NCBI RefSeq assembly: GCF_003590095.1
Contig: NC_039500.1
Location: 2,914,001-2,978,000, forward strand
DNA: 64,000 bases
Source: Trichoplusia ni
Taxonomy: Eukaryota > Arthropoda > Insecta > Lepidoptera > Noctuidae
Reading direction: 5' to 3'
Shown: in pieces, positions 32,703-44,072 of the stretch
Layout: the number at the start of each line of letters is the position of its first letter
Position numbering within the stretch: position 1 is the stretch's first letter
Position numbers and translations under genes: made by a program
Notes under the pieces: model-generated
What the model saw: the letters and a program-made list of their open reading frames with translations, nothing else
Told to the model about the DNA's origin: nothing
Databases searched by the model: none

Positions 32703-33110
32703 GTAAGTGTGTGTTTTGGAGTTTGCATGTATTAATTTATGAGCGTTATCTTGAGGTTTTAGTAGGTACTGTCGAACTGCGAGGATGAAATATATGTTTT
32801 TATCGACAGCAAAATGTTTTGTTGCTGTATTTTTGTAGTTTAGCGGTTTAGGCATGAAAGTGAATGAAGAATATGGTACGATGTCAACGATCTTTTGATT
32901 GGTACTACGAGAGATATCGTTAATTTGATTGATCATATGAGAGACTAGCGAGAGATACAAATAACTTGATTTTATAGTAAGGTCGCAAAAAAAAGCCAGA
33001 AAGTATTTCTGTTCTATTCACACAGTCAAAACTCAGACCAAGGATAAAACAATAAATAACCAAAACAAATTAAATCGTTATCTTTCCAGATACTTACCAT
33101 TATGCTTTCA

Positions 33111-33203
33111 GATGCTCCCGGCAGCGGAAATGACGCTACTGGCAGCCCTCGCCATCTGCCATGAACATTTTCCACTAACCAAAGGGGACGGACTCGGCTG
33201 CTA
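33111..33203 (+). CDS. Possible 30-codon ORF after splice acceptor
   Basis: 'atgctttcag' is followed directly by ATG and an open frame to TAA at 33201-33203. The 30 residues begin MLPAAEMTLLAALAIC, which is hydrophobic like a signal peptide, and end with a lone cysteine. If joined to 32600-32702 this would be a short spliced transcript, or the 5' end of something longer. There is no homology I recognise. A 9-bp hairpin follows at 33211-33240. Confidence 0.2.
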
Positions 33204-33210
33204 ATTTGAA

Positions 33211-33240
33211 GCGCTTTTACGCACTAGCGACTAAAAGCGC
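33211..33240. other. Hairpin, 9-bp stem
   Basis: gcgctttta (33211-33219) pairs exactly with taaaagcgc (33232-33240) around a 12-base loop. The right arm also overlaps a second small inverted repeat, aaaagcg-c-cgctttt. Confidence 0.6.
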
Positions 33241-33399
33241 CGCTTTTCTCTGGGGTGGTTGTGTATGTGTGCTTTTTTGATTCGATGGTTGGTTTTCACT
33301 ATACCAGGTCTGGCAGGCCCAGAAAGTATCTATATTGATTGATTCTTTTTTAAACGACTATCGCGCTTTTGTTTTTAGTTCTTGTGTCGGAGGTTTATT

Positions 33400-33557
33400 C
33401 CCAAACATTCAAATCACGTGCACGGAGACACCTACACTCTAACAAGCATTCGTGGATCACACCACCTCTCATCGAGCGAGGGGATCCTCCTCGCGACACG
33501 TTGTGACTGTTTGCCGTGGTGACCCCAACCACTGGGATATTCGTACAGTCAAAGTCT
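33400..33557 (-). mobile_element. tRNA-derived SINE, diverged copy
   Basis: Reverse-strand SINE with tail 'ttcaaatcacgtgcacggag', middle 'aagcattcgtggatcacac' and head 'gaccccaaccactgggatat', like the copies at 24055 and 58361. The B-box region is disturbed. Confidence 0.65.
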
Positions 33558-35001
33558 TCTACTGGCGCGCTGGTTATGCGCTCAACCAATTTAATACTTC
33601 AATAAGCACTGTTTGCAGTTACCAGCAGCGGTTATTCTTTAGTGCGTAAGATTGTTAAGAGTTTTTTTACTTCGTTTTTCGACTGTTTTTTTGGGAATAT
33701 TCTAAAGTGTGTTTATTTTTTTGAACTGTTGAAGGGAGACAGTTGTTAGTTTCAACTATGGCTGGCTTCTTTGGAGAATTCAAGCATTTGTTTCTGTGGC
33801 TGGTAGCAAGAATTTGGTAAGGGGTAAACATAATATATAGGTATTGACTGTAATGGATTGTCTACCGCAAGCCTAATATCGACAGACCGACACCCTCTAT
33901 TGTCCAAGAGCTGTTGTGTTGTCAAATGTTGGAATAACAATGGCCAACGAAAATCAAGGGGCAATGAAATTTGTTTTTCCTTACCATACTTGTACCACTT
34001 ATTTTTACTCAAATTTTATAAGACGTTATTTCAGGAAATCCAAGTCCGTCCCTGTAGCATATCTGTTTATCGATTCCTACCCAGCAATCTGATATATTAT
34101 GCGCTTACATTCGATGGACGGAATTATCCCTATTCGAGTGTTAACGTATCGGATACAAGTATAATTTGATACAGATGAAACCGTATTATAATGTCCATTT
34201 TAGTCTAATTTATGTAGAAGAAAACCTTGCTAAAACCTGCATTCTAAAACCACCATCACAAATCATATTTCAATGCCTTATCAAACTGATTTTGTTATCT
34301 GAATGGACTAAGATAGCTTAACAAGACTGCATTAGGTAAAGTTCAAAGTAATGTTTTATTTCTACAAAACTCAAGATATAAGATAGGAGATACAAACGGA
34401 TATGTGACAGCGTGTAAAGTTAAGAGGTTTATCATGGTACTGATTTTCCAACACAAAATTCACTCACACGACTTTCAACTACCAACATTGCTAGTCATTC
34501 CAACATTGAATGAACCGTTCCTCTCAAGATGCCAGTCCTATAATAGAGGCAATTTTAAACCGTCCGCAGAAGAAAATGCGAAATTGCCGAGCTTACCCCT
34601 GTCGATGTGTCCCTCCCAGCTTCCATTTCAGCTTAGTAATTGCGGTCCAACGTCCAAGTTTGGTTCGTTTTCGAATTTCCACAATAGACTTGGTATGTCT
34701 CTTCGTGTCGGAGTTCAGAGTTGACAACGGATTGCTTGGATATCATTATGAGATGCAAGGGAGATATTTTAGGGCAAATTTTATTGGTTAAACACTTTGT
34801 TGTTATTCTGATTGATGATATAAATGAACTTCTGAAGATACATACTGTTTTATTACTTCATTATTCAATTTCGGGAGGTATAAAACAAATTTTGACACAG
34901 AATATTGAAACGATTTTTTGACAAATTTCTCTATTGTGACGTGACTCAAATTGTTCTTGTTAGATTATTAACAATATTTGTCCATTCATTTAATTCATCT
35001 T
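33558..35001. other. Non-coding, no gene seen
   Basis: Contains overlapping short open frames (for example 34404-34724, 106 codons) without recognisable domains, splice context or codon bias. Confidence 0.45.
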
Positions 35002-35130
35002 TAAGGGAATTGTACCCGAAGGGTAGAAACGAAACCCTATTACTAAGGATTCAATGTCTGTCTGTCCGTCACCAGGCTGTCTCTCATGAACCATGATTGC
35101 TAGACAGTCGAGATGTTCTCAGATGATGTA
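35002..35130 (+). repeat. Family C relic
   Basis: 'gtacccgaagggtagaaacg', 'ctattactaaggattcaatg' and 'ccgtcaccaggctgtctct' match the family C left part. Confidence 0.65.
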
Positions 35131-35689
35131 GTATTGCCAGTGACCTCTGTTCCAAAAAAATCTAAAATTAAAGATAGTGTTTAAAACAATCAAACAATTA
35201 TAAAGATCAGAAAATTCGCTGGGTGACAAATAATTTGCATTTTTTTTTGCCTTTTTGTTCAGTAAGGCCTTTAAGTACCTTCAGAGTCGTGAGTCCAATT
35301 CTGACTTGACCAGTTTTTTACCATAAAGATGAGTGTCACTACAGCAGAAATAAGATTTTATGGCAGAACCATTAAGGTAGAAAATCCAGTGAAACTTCCA
35401 ACAGTAATAAACTGTATGAGAACTTAGATTGTTACTTTGCTACAGTTTGTACTTCTGATATTAAGTTCTCACTAGTCGACGAGTAAAAAACATGAATGGA
35501 GAAAAGTTTGCCAAGTTAACGAGGAGAAATATTTGTCGTAAATAGTTTTTTAGTTAAGGAATTTATAACATTCGCTGTTACATACAAATATTGCTGTGTA
35601 TCGCGGTTTCACACGCATGATAGACCAACAAATATTATTGTACATGTTCTTTCGTTTGTATATGTTCTTTCTTAGGTTCAATTAGATTC

Positions 35690-35845
35690 ATCACTATCAT
35701 TATCATCATCATCGGCCCATATTCGTCCACAACTAGAAATAGGCCACCACTATTGCCCGCCGTCGAGATCTATCTTCGGCTGCTCGTATCCAGCTCTTAT
35801 CTTGCGCACATCATCACTCCACCGTGCCTTATGGTTTAATATTAG
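35690..35845 (-). mobile_element. LINE 3' relic, inverted
   Basis: On the plus strand 'atcatcatcatcggcccat', 'ggccaccactattgcccgcc' and 'cactccaccgtgcctta'. On the minus strand this gives a decayed HKARWSDDVRKIRAG frame of an RTE-type LINE. Confidence 0.65.
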
Positions 35846-37090
35846 ATTAGATTGTGCATGATGAATTGTCGAGAAGAAGCACCGACGACATGCGGAAGGC
35901 TTTCAGTTTAGGCTTAGGGTTAGTCAGTAATAGTCTGATTCTATACGCCCTTCCCCCAAGGAAGCGCGTTCCCATCAGGTTTACCCTTACCAAATCAAAA
36001 AGGTTTACCTGGATTAAGTGTCAAATTAAAACAATCGGCGATCAAGAAAATTGTAGCTGATTGAGAGATAAATGAAGATTTGCGTTTTAATGGAGTACAA
36101 TGTAAAAAATTTAGTCCCAGCAAATATTTCTGCTTACACATTTTAATGATTAAACTCAACAGATATAATCCTACCAACTTATAAACATATTTTATTCATA
36201 CTTTAGCCTCATAATTACAAAATTATCCAACTTGAAAGTTAGACAATAAATTGCAAAACAGATCTTTCTGCTCTGAACAGCAGATATAATGATAGGATTA
36301 AAACAATAACTCTGGGAGTTGGTGCCGACACTTATATTAAAGCCTCCTTATCCCCCCTCCCCCTATTACTCCTCCGCTATTCCCTCTTCTTACGAAACAT
36401 TGAGAATAAATCTCGGATACGCAGTAATTACAGCACTATCTCGCTATATAAGATGGCTGCGGTTAAAATTTCTTTTCTATAACGGTTTTTGTAATTAAGC
36501 ACTGAATCAAAATATATATGGTATAAGTTTGTTGTGTCTGTTTGTTGGTATGTCTGTCTGTGGCATCACAGCTCAAGAACGTTTTGAGTGATTTTCATAT
36601 AGTTTGTTTTTTTTTGTATTAAAGGTGAATGAGCGAGTGTTCTAAAACATGTTGTATTTTATTGTTTTTTTTTCTGTAATGATAGTGAGTATGTCTGTCT
36701 ACAAGAAAAAAACATAATGAAATAAAATATATAAAGCTTTAAATCACTTAAAAACCCACGACAGTTAAAAGTCCCCCCAACTGAAAAACGGCTCAATAGA
36801 TTTGAAAACACATTTCTAAATAGACCAAAGATACATACATACTTACATGGCTTTGTTATTCTTCGCGTTTCGTCGAAGGAAACTATGAAATTCGATATTC
36901 CTTGACAGATAGGCTAACAATTTGTCTTGGTATATCGTTTCTGAAGAAATATAAGAGGAGTTTGCCTCGTTCGAAAGGATAGGGTGTAACAAATGTTGGC
37001 TGATCTTTTGTAATACAATAGAGAATAATGGAAAGGGAAAGTCACCTAGTGCTTGTACTTGGTCAAGGGTTTCGCATGTAATTTTGTATT
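35846..37090. other. Non-coding, no gene seen
   Basis: Includes a pyrimidine-rich tract at about 36340-36400 (cccccctccccctattactc) and a weak family C-like phrase at 36530-36600 ('tgtctgtctgtggcatcac'). No supported exon. Confidence 0.45.
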
Positions 37091-37230
37091 GAGGTTTCCT
37101 TATCTGAAGGGTAAAAATGAAATCATGTTATAATGTATCGCTGTCTGTTAGTCTGTCTCTTACTAGGTTGTATCTCAGGAACCGTGACAGGTAGACAGTT
37201 GAATTTTTACTTATGCCGTGTAATGTCACC
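37091..37230 (+). repeat. Family C relic
   Basis: 'ctgaagggtaaaaatgaaat', 'ctgtctcttactaggttgta' and 'tcaggaaccgtgacaggtag' match family C. Confidence 0.55.
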
Positions 37231-37577
37231 ATTATGTCACATTCTAAAACTTTGCAGCAGCAACTAGTATGGTCGTTAATTGACCATTATTCTTCAAGAA
37301 TTTGTTTTTGTCCTACTTCAACGTAATCAAGGGTTCCACGCACACTCACATTTTGCCATTTGACTACTATACCCTACAAATGCCGTTATACAAAAACTAC
37401 CGGAACGTTTTATACGTCGCAGGTATTGTGGAGCGCTTGTTTGGATTGTCGGCACTTTCTCGTGCATCGTTAGCGAGTACATTGTACAATTGCGTTTGAA
37501 GCAAACGGTACAAGGAGACTCTTACGCAGCCTAGGAATAAACACGAAATTAATATGTCTATTAGGTTTGAGGTCACC

Positions 37578-37705
37578 ACGCTAAGCTCACTATGTGTGAC
37601 GTGTCTCAGGTTCGCTCCTCATATATTAAAAGTATTTTTGTGTAATCCACTGCTTGTTTTGAGTCTGGGTGTCTTTGTGCATGTGACTTGGTGAATTTTT
37701 TATGA
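37578..37705 (+). mobile_element. SINE relic, forward
   Basis: B-box-like 'ctcaggttcgctcctcat', then 'tgtgtaatccactgcttgtt' and 'gagtctgggtgtctttgtgc' plus 'atgtgacttggtgaat'. Confidence 0.6.
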
Positions 37706-38829
37706 AAATCAAAAGTTTTTTATTTCAAGTAGGCCGTTAAACAGGCTCTGGTTGCGCGGTTCCAAAGTGTCATTCTTATGGAGAAGTAGCGGCAAAAACT
37801 TCATAAACTATACTACTGTACTATTTAATTACTAGGCCTACTTTTTTAAATTAAAGCCTTACTTATCCACTGCGTAACGCAAGTAGTTGTGTAGCAGTTT
37901 TAAAGTTAAATTTTACGCTCACAACTTTTAATATCACAAAAACTTTCGACACGAACAGCGGTGGAATCTAGTATTGAATAAACTTATTTAAATTTTCGTC
38001 CACATCCCTTTAAGCTAAATTCAACCTTATTTTTTAAAAGACTAGGTTTATTTTACAATGGCCTGGTGATGCTCTCCATAGTACTCCATGCACCATCCCC
38101 ATTTCAATGGTACTTTACGCCTCAAATTAACGCGAAAACCAAACGAACATAAAATAGTACGAATAATAGACCAAGAGCCCACGACGCTCAGACCTTCGTC
38201 ATGTAATTTAAGCTGATTTTTTTGGATATGTCTATAGTATGTAGGGGATAGTTAACAAATTAGGGCAGCATTGGAATAAAATTTTGACAAGAGTGAAATT
38301 GATATTCCCTTTGAACGATAAGAGACGTGAAGTGCGTTTGATTTGACAGTTGGCACTAGGAATAATGTAACTTGTTTAGAAGCCCAGGTAAGAGCGACCA
38401 ACGATTTTATCATTATAGCTTGTCTTGGTTTGGTTGTGGTTACTTGGAAGTATTAAAGGTGTATAAAATTGTACATTTCATTGACTCTCAGCCTTTATAA
38501 GTTAACGACGGGATCTGCCTCGTGGTCTCTTAGGCTATAATAGTTCGCTGCTGTTTTCGGCAATGAATAGCATTTTCTGCATTGTTTTATTAACAGAATT
38601 GTTTTGCTTTGTAAGATATAATGCGGTTTGTACAAAGGATGAGTCAGCGGTTGGTTCGTGTTTCCTTAAGTGGACATAATGTTTAAAGTTACGAATTAAG
38701 ATTATTTGTAGTTAGACTTTTGAAAGGCATACATCGTTTAATATTGTAGGGTAAATGCTATGCCAATTATCTATAATTTTACATTATTGCAATTTTCTGA
38801 CGGAACCCTATTATTATTTAAAATAAATT
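37706..38829. other. Non-coding, no gene seen
   Basis: AT-rich. The phrase 'gggatctgcctcgtggtctc' at 38511 is a short repeat-like fragment. No exon is supported. Confidence 0.4.
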
Positions 38830-38965
38830 ATGGCCAATGTTCAGCGGAGATAATGTAGCTTCTCAACAGTGAAAGAATTTTTCGAATCGGTCCAGTAGTT
38901 TCGAAGTCTATTCGTGTCAAACAAACAATCAAATCTTGCCTCTTTATAATATTAGTATAGAGTAT
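38830..38965 (+). mobile_element. Non-LTR retroelement 3' end, family B relic
   Basis: 'cgaatcggtccagtagtttc', 'aacaaacaatcaaatcttgc' and 'tataatattagtatagag' are the family B 3' end. Confidence 0.65.
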
Positions 38966-41900
38966 AGATTCTCTTGAAATAACCACCTCAGAAGCCGATT
39001 CCATTAAAATGCGGATAACAACTCACCTTATAACCGCCTGTCAACCTGTCCCTAATTCCTGAACATCTGTAATAAATAAAATTAAAAGTTGTTGACAGTC
39101 GTAAAAGTGTCAAACCGTTAACTTGACACCTTTACCAGTCGACACTTACCAATCAACATATAAATATTCATGTGCCGCGAATTATCGACGCTTTGGAATT
39201 GTCTTCGATTGCTCCGGCCTCTGAATTGGGTCAATTGTATTCAAACCATCACGCCCTTGGTTTTGGCTGAAAACATGCCTGTGTTTAGCGTTTGTTGTGT
39301 TAGTTGTATTACGAAAATTTGGACAAAATAAAAACGAATTAAAATACCTAGTCTCTTAAGTTTTAGTGGCTTAGCCATAAATATGGCTTTGCTTATTAGT
39401 AGCAGCAAAAATACATCATTATTTAACTCTCTAGCTATCACAAAAATTAGCTTAATTCAGTTAAATTTCCAAGAGGTTCCGCATCTAAGTGGTTGGTGGT
39501 TGCTAATGCTTTGTTATCAAATCTTCTATCACTGCGCTGTAAGTTATAATAAGGCTTTTTTACCGTAGTGTATTTTCAGGACATAATGAGGCCTGAGGCA
39601 ATCAAATTTGATTCCTATTTAAGAGTACATCATTTAATGAACACCCGGTGTATTAACTGGATACGTATATTAAATTATAACTGTTGAAAATTGTTCAATT
39701 ATTTTTGAGTGAACTCGTAAAATGGCAACAATATATTTTATTTTGGACAACAAACAAACCATTTAGTTTAAATGGCATGTAGGGTGACCACGTATATTGC
39801 TTTAACCACAATTTCCCGACGGCTGAGGTGGCCTAGGGGCTAAATTATCCAATGTATGTGCACGTGGTCGTAATTGCAAAGTAATTTAATAATCATCATA
39901 AACATTTTAATTTTTAAAATTCAATGTTATTTTTTATTTTAACAGAACCCTACAAATAAGACTCCGCTGTCTGTAGGTGTATCATCAGGCTGTATCTCAA
40001 GAATTGATAAAGCGAGACAGATGAAATGTTCACATAAGATATATTTTCATATTTTCCTATGTTCAGAAAAAAAGATAATTGATTGATTGATTTTATTGCC
40101 ACTAGAAAAGCCAATTACATCAATAAAAATCAAAGCTAAGCAACCGATGATACGGTCATAAATTCGATTGCCGAAAAATTCTAAGTTAAATGTGAAATTA
40201 GACGAGGAAAGATATTTACTATATTAATATAAACTAGTGCTCTTACATCACCTAGTTTCATACCTTTTTACATCATTTTATTAAGCTTTAGGTAAGTACT
40301 TTAAGTATGGATTCACAGCGTCATAAATATTTTATTTCAATATTGGATATCAAACAGCATTTACCTATCGCCAATGAAAGTTTTATCAGTCAGTAAAAAT
40401 CTTATTATGATAGGTGAAGTGTTTTAGTATCTATATTTTAGAACTAGTAATGTTGTCTACAGATGAAACTTTGAAAACTCTTTCATGTTATTACTAAAAG
40501 TTAGTTAGTCGTCAAAACGTGAATTATGTTTTCAAGTCATAGTTTTTAGGGTCCCGTTCCCAAAAGATACCATTGAAACCCTGCTGTTCGTCATCTGTCA
40601 CAAAGATGGATCTCGTGAATTGTTATAGCAGGTTTTTTATTAATAATTTATTATATAATTTAAGCATCGATCAGAACGGCCATTGTGAAATGTGTGTCTT
40701 TTTACACTTGACACATGATGATTTAAAAAAATAGTAGATTGAATTATGGGCTAGTACAAAACAGGCACACGACAAAACAAACATATATATGTAGGTAAAT
40801 TTAAATAGGTGTTTGTCATCTGCTTTCTACGGGTTCATTATTCAGGGCAGGATTGCCGTGTCATGACAGATATTATTGAATAATTAACCAAAGGTCTATA
40901 TTTTAAACCAGATAAAACGATATTTCCAATTCCAACCTCAATTTTACTCAACAAGCACTAATTCTTCTTATCATTCCATACGAAAGCGCTTTGCAATGTA
41001 ATCTAACAAAAAACAACAACCAAACTCACAAAACGCATGGTCACCCTACACATTGAATATAAAAACCAAACTGAATATAGAAACGACATTCAGGTTAGTA
41101 AAAGCGAATGAAAAAGGTCGTTTCGACTCGACCACCACTATGGACACTCCACGAATACATTACAGCCGGGTCGGGTCACGCTTTCGAGGTTTTTATAAAT
41201 GAACTAGCTGTTTTTCGTATACCTCGTATTTATATTAGAAAATTCCACTGACTGGCTGAATAGAGTTAAGAAAATACGTGATATTGTAACGGTTACACTG
41301 ATCTGTCGCTTGCGTATAAAAGGTTTAAATAAAAGTGTTGTTTTCGGTATTTATTGTAAAGATGGTAGAATACTCGTAGGTATGACGATCTTTTTTTTTT
41401 AATCTTTCAATATTGTTTTGCGAAATAGATTTAATTACCGCCAATGGGCCTTAGTTTATGCGTGACGTCATGCCTGTGTATACATTTTGCATAGTGGTTA
41501 CGTAATTACGATACAAATTACGATACTTTGTCGTCAACAAGCCCCCCAATCCCGCCCCCCTCACCTAATCTTAAAATTTTTGGTCAATCGTAAAAATATG
41601 TTTCTAATATTTTTAACTATCTATCAAACGGAATTATCAGATTTTTAATTTTCTCTTTCTGTGATTTCACTCTTTTGCTTCTAGTTTTCGTAAGTTTTTG
41701 GTGAGTTTTGGTATAATTCTAGTTTTATCATCACATAAACATAACTTCTCTTAATTGCAGGTATTTCGGTTTTATTATTTTAATCCCGTTGGGTAGACTT
41801 AAAAACGGGGCTAAAGCAAATGAGGCTAACCTCAAGAAAATATGTCGAGATTATGAATTTTAATTAAAATCGGCAGGTGTGCATCTTGATAAAAAATATA

Positions 41901-42333
41901 TTTTCAAAAGCTAGCTAGCCAAAAGAGTTTTTATTAAAAATACTGCATTTATAAAACCGCGGTATGCTTAAGAAAAACTGCAAAAGAAGGCGAAAATTAA
42001 ACGTAACTTTTGAGCTATTTTAGCCCGTAATGGTTCAGAACCAAAGTAACGAATAGCATTTGGCCAGCTTCTACCTCTTCGATTATAAAAAAAACGAAAG
42101 CACTACACATGCTAGCGATAGAGAAAATAGTAATATAGACAAATGAGTCTGCTTTCTTATTCTCACATAGCTAGAGTACTTAAAAAGTGGTGAAGGCTGG
42201 GCGTATCAGGATGCTGCCTATTGTATTTTTACCTTTAAAAAGTTCTACTAAGTAGTCTCATTTGAAAAATATTAATCAAATATTTATTGACCAAATCTAG
42301 GAGTTTGATGTCGGTGCCTGCGTAACCGGTATA
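38966..42333. other. Non-coding with scattered relics
   Basis: Family C relics lie at 39941-40050 ('agaaccctacaaataagact') and 40548-40635. A decayed SINE head sits at 39815-39880 ('ggctgaggtggcctagggg'). 41445-41590 carries TGACGTCA (41463-41470) and a C-rich run (aagccccccaatcccgcccc), resembling blocks near 16715 and 24340. No coding exon is seen. Confidence 0.45.
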
Positions 42334-42677
42334 CACGGTGATTTTTTAGTCGTCTTACAAAAATAGCCCAGTTAATGTATCCGACGTAAAATACCCTTAG
42401 GCGCGATTTTTTTTTTATCATCAACTAAGATAATAGGTACAAAGTAAAATTAAACAAGAGAAATCAGAAATATACTGTTAAAAATGATAAAAACACCGCC
42501 GCCCGCGCCCCTCACTATTGATACAAGGCTCGGACCGCGCTCGCAACAGAGATGTGTTTCTAAAAAACTACGAATTGCATCATAATATTGAATAAAAATC
42601 TCATAGTGCGTATAGAACGTGTTCTAGTCTTTGGATGAACTGGGCTGCTTTTGTAAGACGACTAAAAAATCACGGTG
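42334..42677 (+). mobile_element. TA-flanked MITE (mariner-like), copy 2
   Basis: A 344-bp element with the same ~50-bp terminal repeats as 11231-11591 but the internal sequence inverted: the 'tattttac'/'gcgcgattttt' block is left here and right there. TA precedes the left end. The right boundary reads cacggtg-tgta and is slightly decayed. Confidence 0.82.
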
Positions 42678-43904
42678 TGTAATGAAATTATCAGTTACTC
42701 CTTATAGCCAAAAAATAAAGGATCTCCGAGCCAAATTCCCCTGAAAATAAATATAAATGTAATTGATGGCGTTCGGACCAATATCGCCCAAAATAAGGGT
42801 TCAAAAGTAATATGAGGATGTTCGGAAGGTGATAAATCTATGAAAAAGACCTCGGCTGTGTTTCTGTCTGGTTTTCGGTTGGATTATCCCTAATCCAATG
42901 AAAGAACACCTGCACCCTGTCGTGAGAAATTATGCGGGTTCTGTAAAGAATAGCTCTTTTTGAAAATATGTTTTCAACCCTAAAAAGTTTTGCGGTTTTG
43001 TTTCCATATTTCTCTACTTCTATTTGGTTTTTTCTTTGAGTTCGTTCTGAAAGTGCAGGTTAGTTTTGGAATTTTGTTTCAGATTAGATTGATGTATGAA
43101 TTAAAACGAGTCTAGTACTTCATATTCAATTAGGTATAGATGAGTATTTTCTGGACTAGACAGAACAAATTTAATTTATATTTACCTCATTTTTGCTATT
43201 GGGGAAGACAGACACCGCTTACTGCACCATCTTGGATATACGGCAGCAATAGTCAAGTTGATCAAGTGATTGTATGAATAGGGACTGTAGACTTGAAAAA
43301 ATACCCAAAGCATAAGTGCCTTATGCAACAGTCACTTATACATAGAATTACATACATACAATTTAGAATTTCTTTACCAATAGAAATAATCTACCCTTTT
43401 ACTTTATCTAAATTCGTTAGGAATTCTAAGTTAATTACGGAGGTCCCTGAAAGTACTTAGGAACAAACTTTTATTGCTAAAGTCAGGTCTCGTACAGAAT
43501 ACCAATAGACTCATTAAAACTAACACAGAACGAAGAGTCAATAGGTATTCAGGAAAATCAAATAAAAGTTTGATTGGGATGTTTTGTGTTAGCTACTTTA
43601 TGAACGTTTTATTTTTATAGTCACTTGCGTGAGGATACAATGGTTTACTCACGCGTATTTACCGGAATTGCCCGACTAGTTTTAAACCAACCTTGATCAT
43701 CTGGCATCCTACGTCATGCTTTCGTGCCGCGAGCGGAGCGAGCCTATTATGTGAAACTTGAATTATTTTTATCAAAATGGTAGAAAGGGGAAAGCTGGTT
43801 TGAAGTAAGGCAGGAATTGAAGGTCGGATCAATAAGACAGAATTCAGTTACAGGTATATAGAATAAGGCTTGAGAAATAAAATATATTTAATTACATTTA
43901 AGAC
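42678..43904. other. Non-coding with family E repeat
   Basis: 43637-43710 ('actcacgcgtatttaccgga' and 'cccgactagttttaaacca') is shared with 20612 and 57090. No gene is seen. Confidence 0.45.
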
Positions 43905-44072
43905 CTAGCAAAGCGTCTCGTTGGCACTTCTTGTGACCCAAAGGCTGGCTTTTACCTCGCTCAGAGGATTAACATTCCCATTCAACGTGGCAATGCTGCC
44001 AGCCTTTTGGGCATACTCCCAGCCGGCAGCGATGCCGATGAATTTTTTGATGCATTGATTTAATTACTGTTT
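43905..44072 (+). mobile_element. Non-LTR retrotransposon C-terminal relic
   Basis: A forward frame of about 50 codons ends in TAA (44060-44062) and reads ...AKRLVGTSCDPKAGFYLAQ then RINIPIQRGNAASLLGILP. I recognise this as the C-terminus of a lepidopteran LINE reverse-transcriptase polyprotein. It is still open, then followed by AT-rich 3' UTR and AATAAA-like sequence (44137). The upstream part is missing, so this is a 5'-truncated insertion. Confidence 0.65.

Noticed and set aside
32541..32960. 139-codon minus-strand open frame, the longest ORF in the window
   Set aside because: Composition and residue order look random, there is no domain or splice context, and it covers both a SINE relic and a GC-rich block more simply explained on the plus strand.
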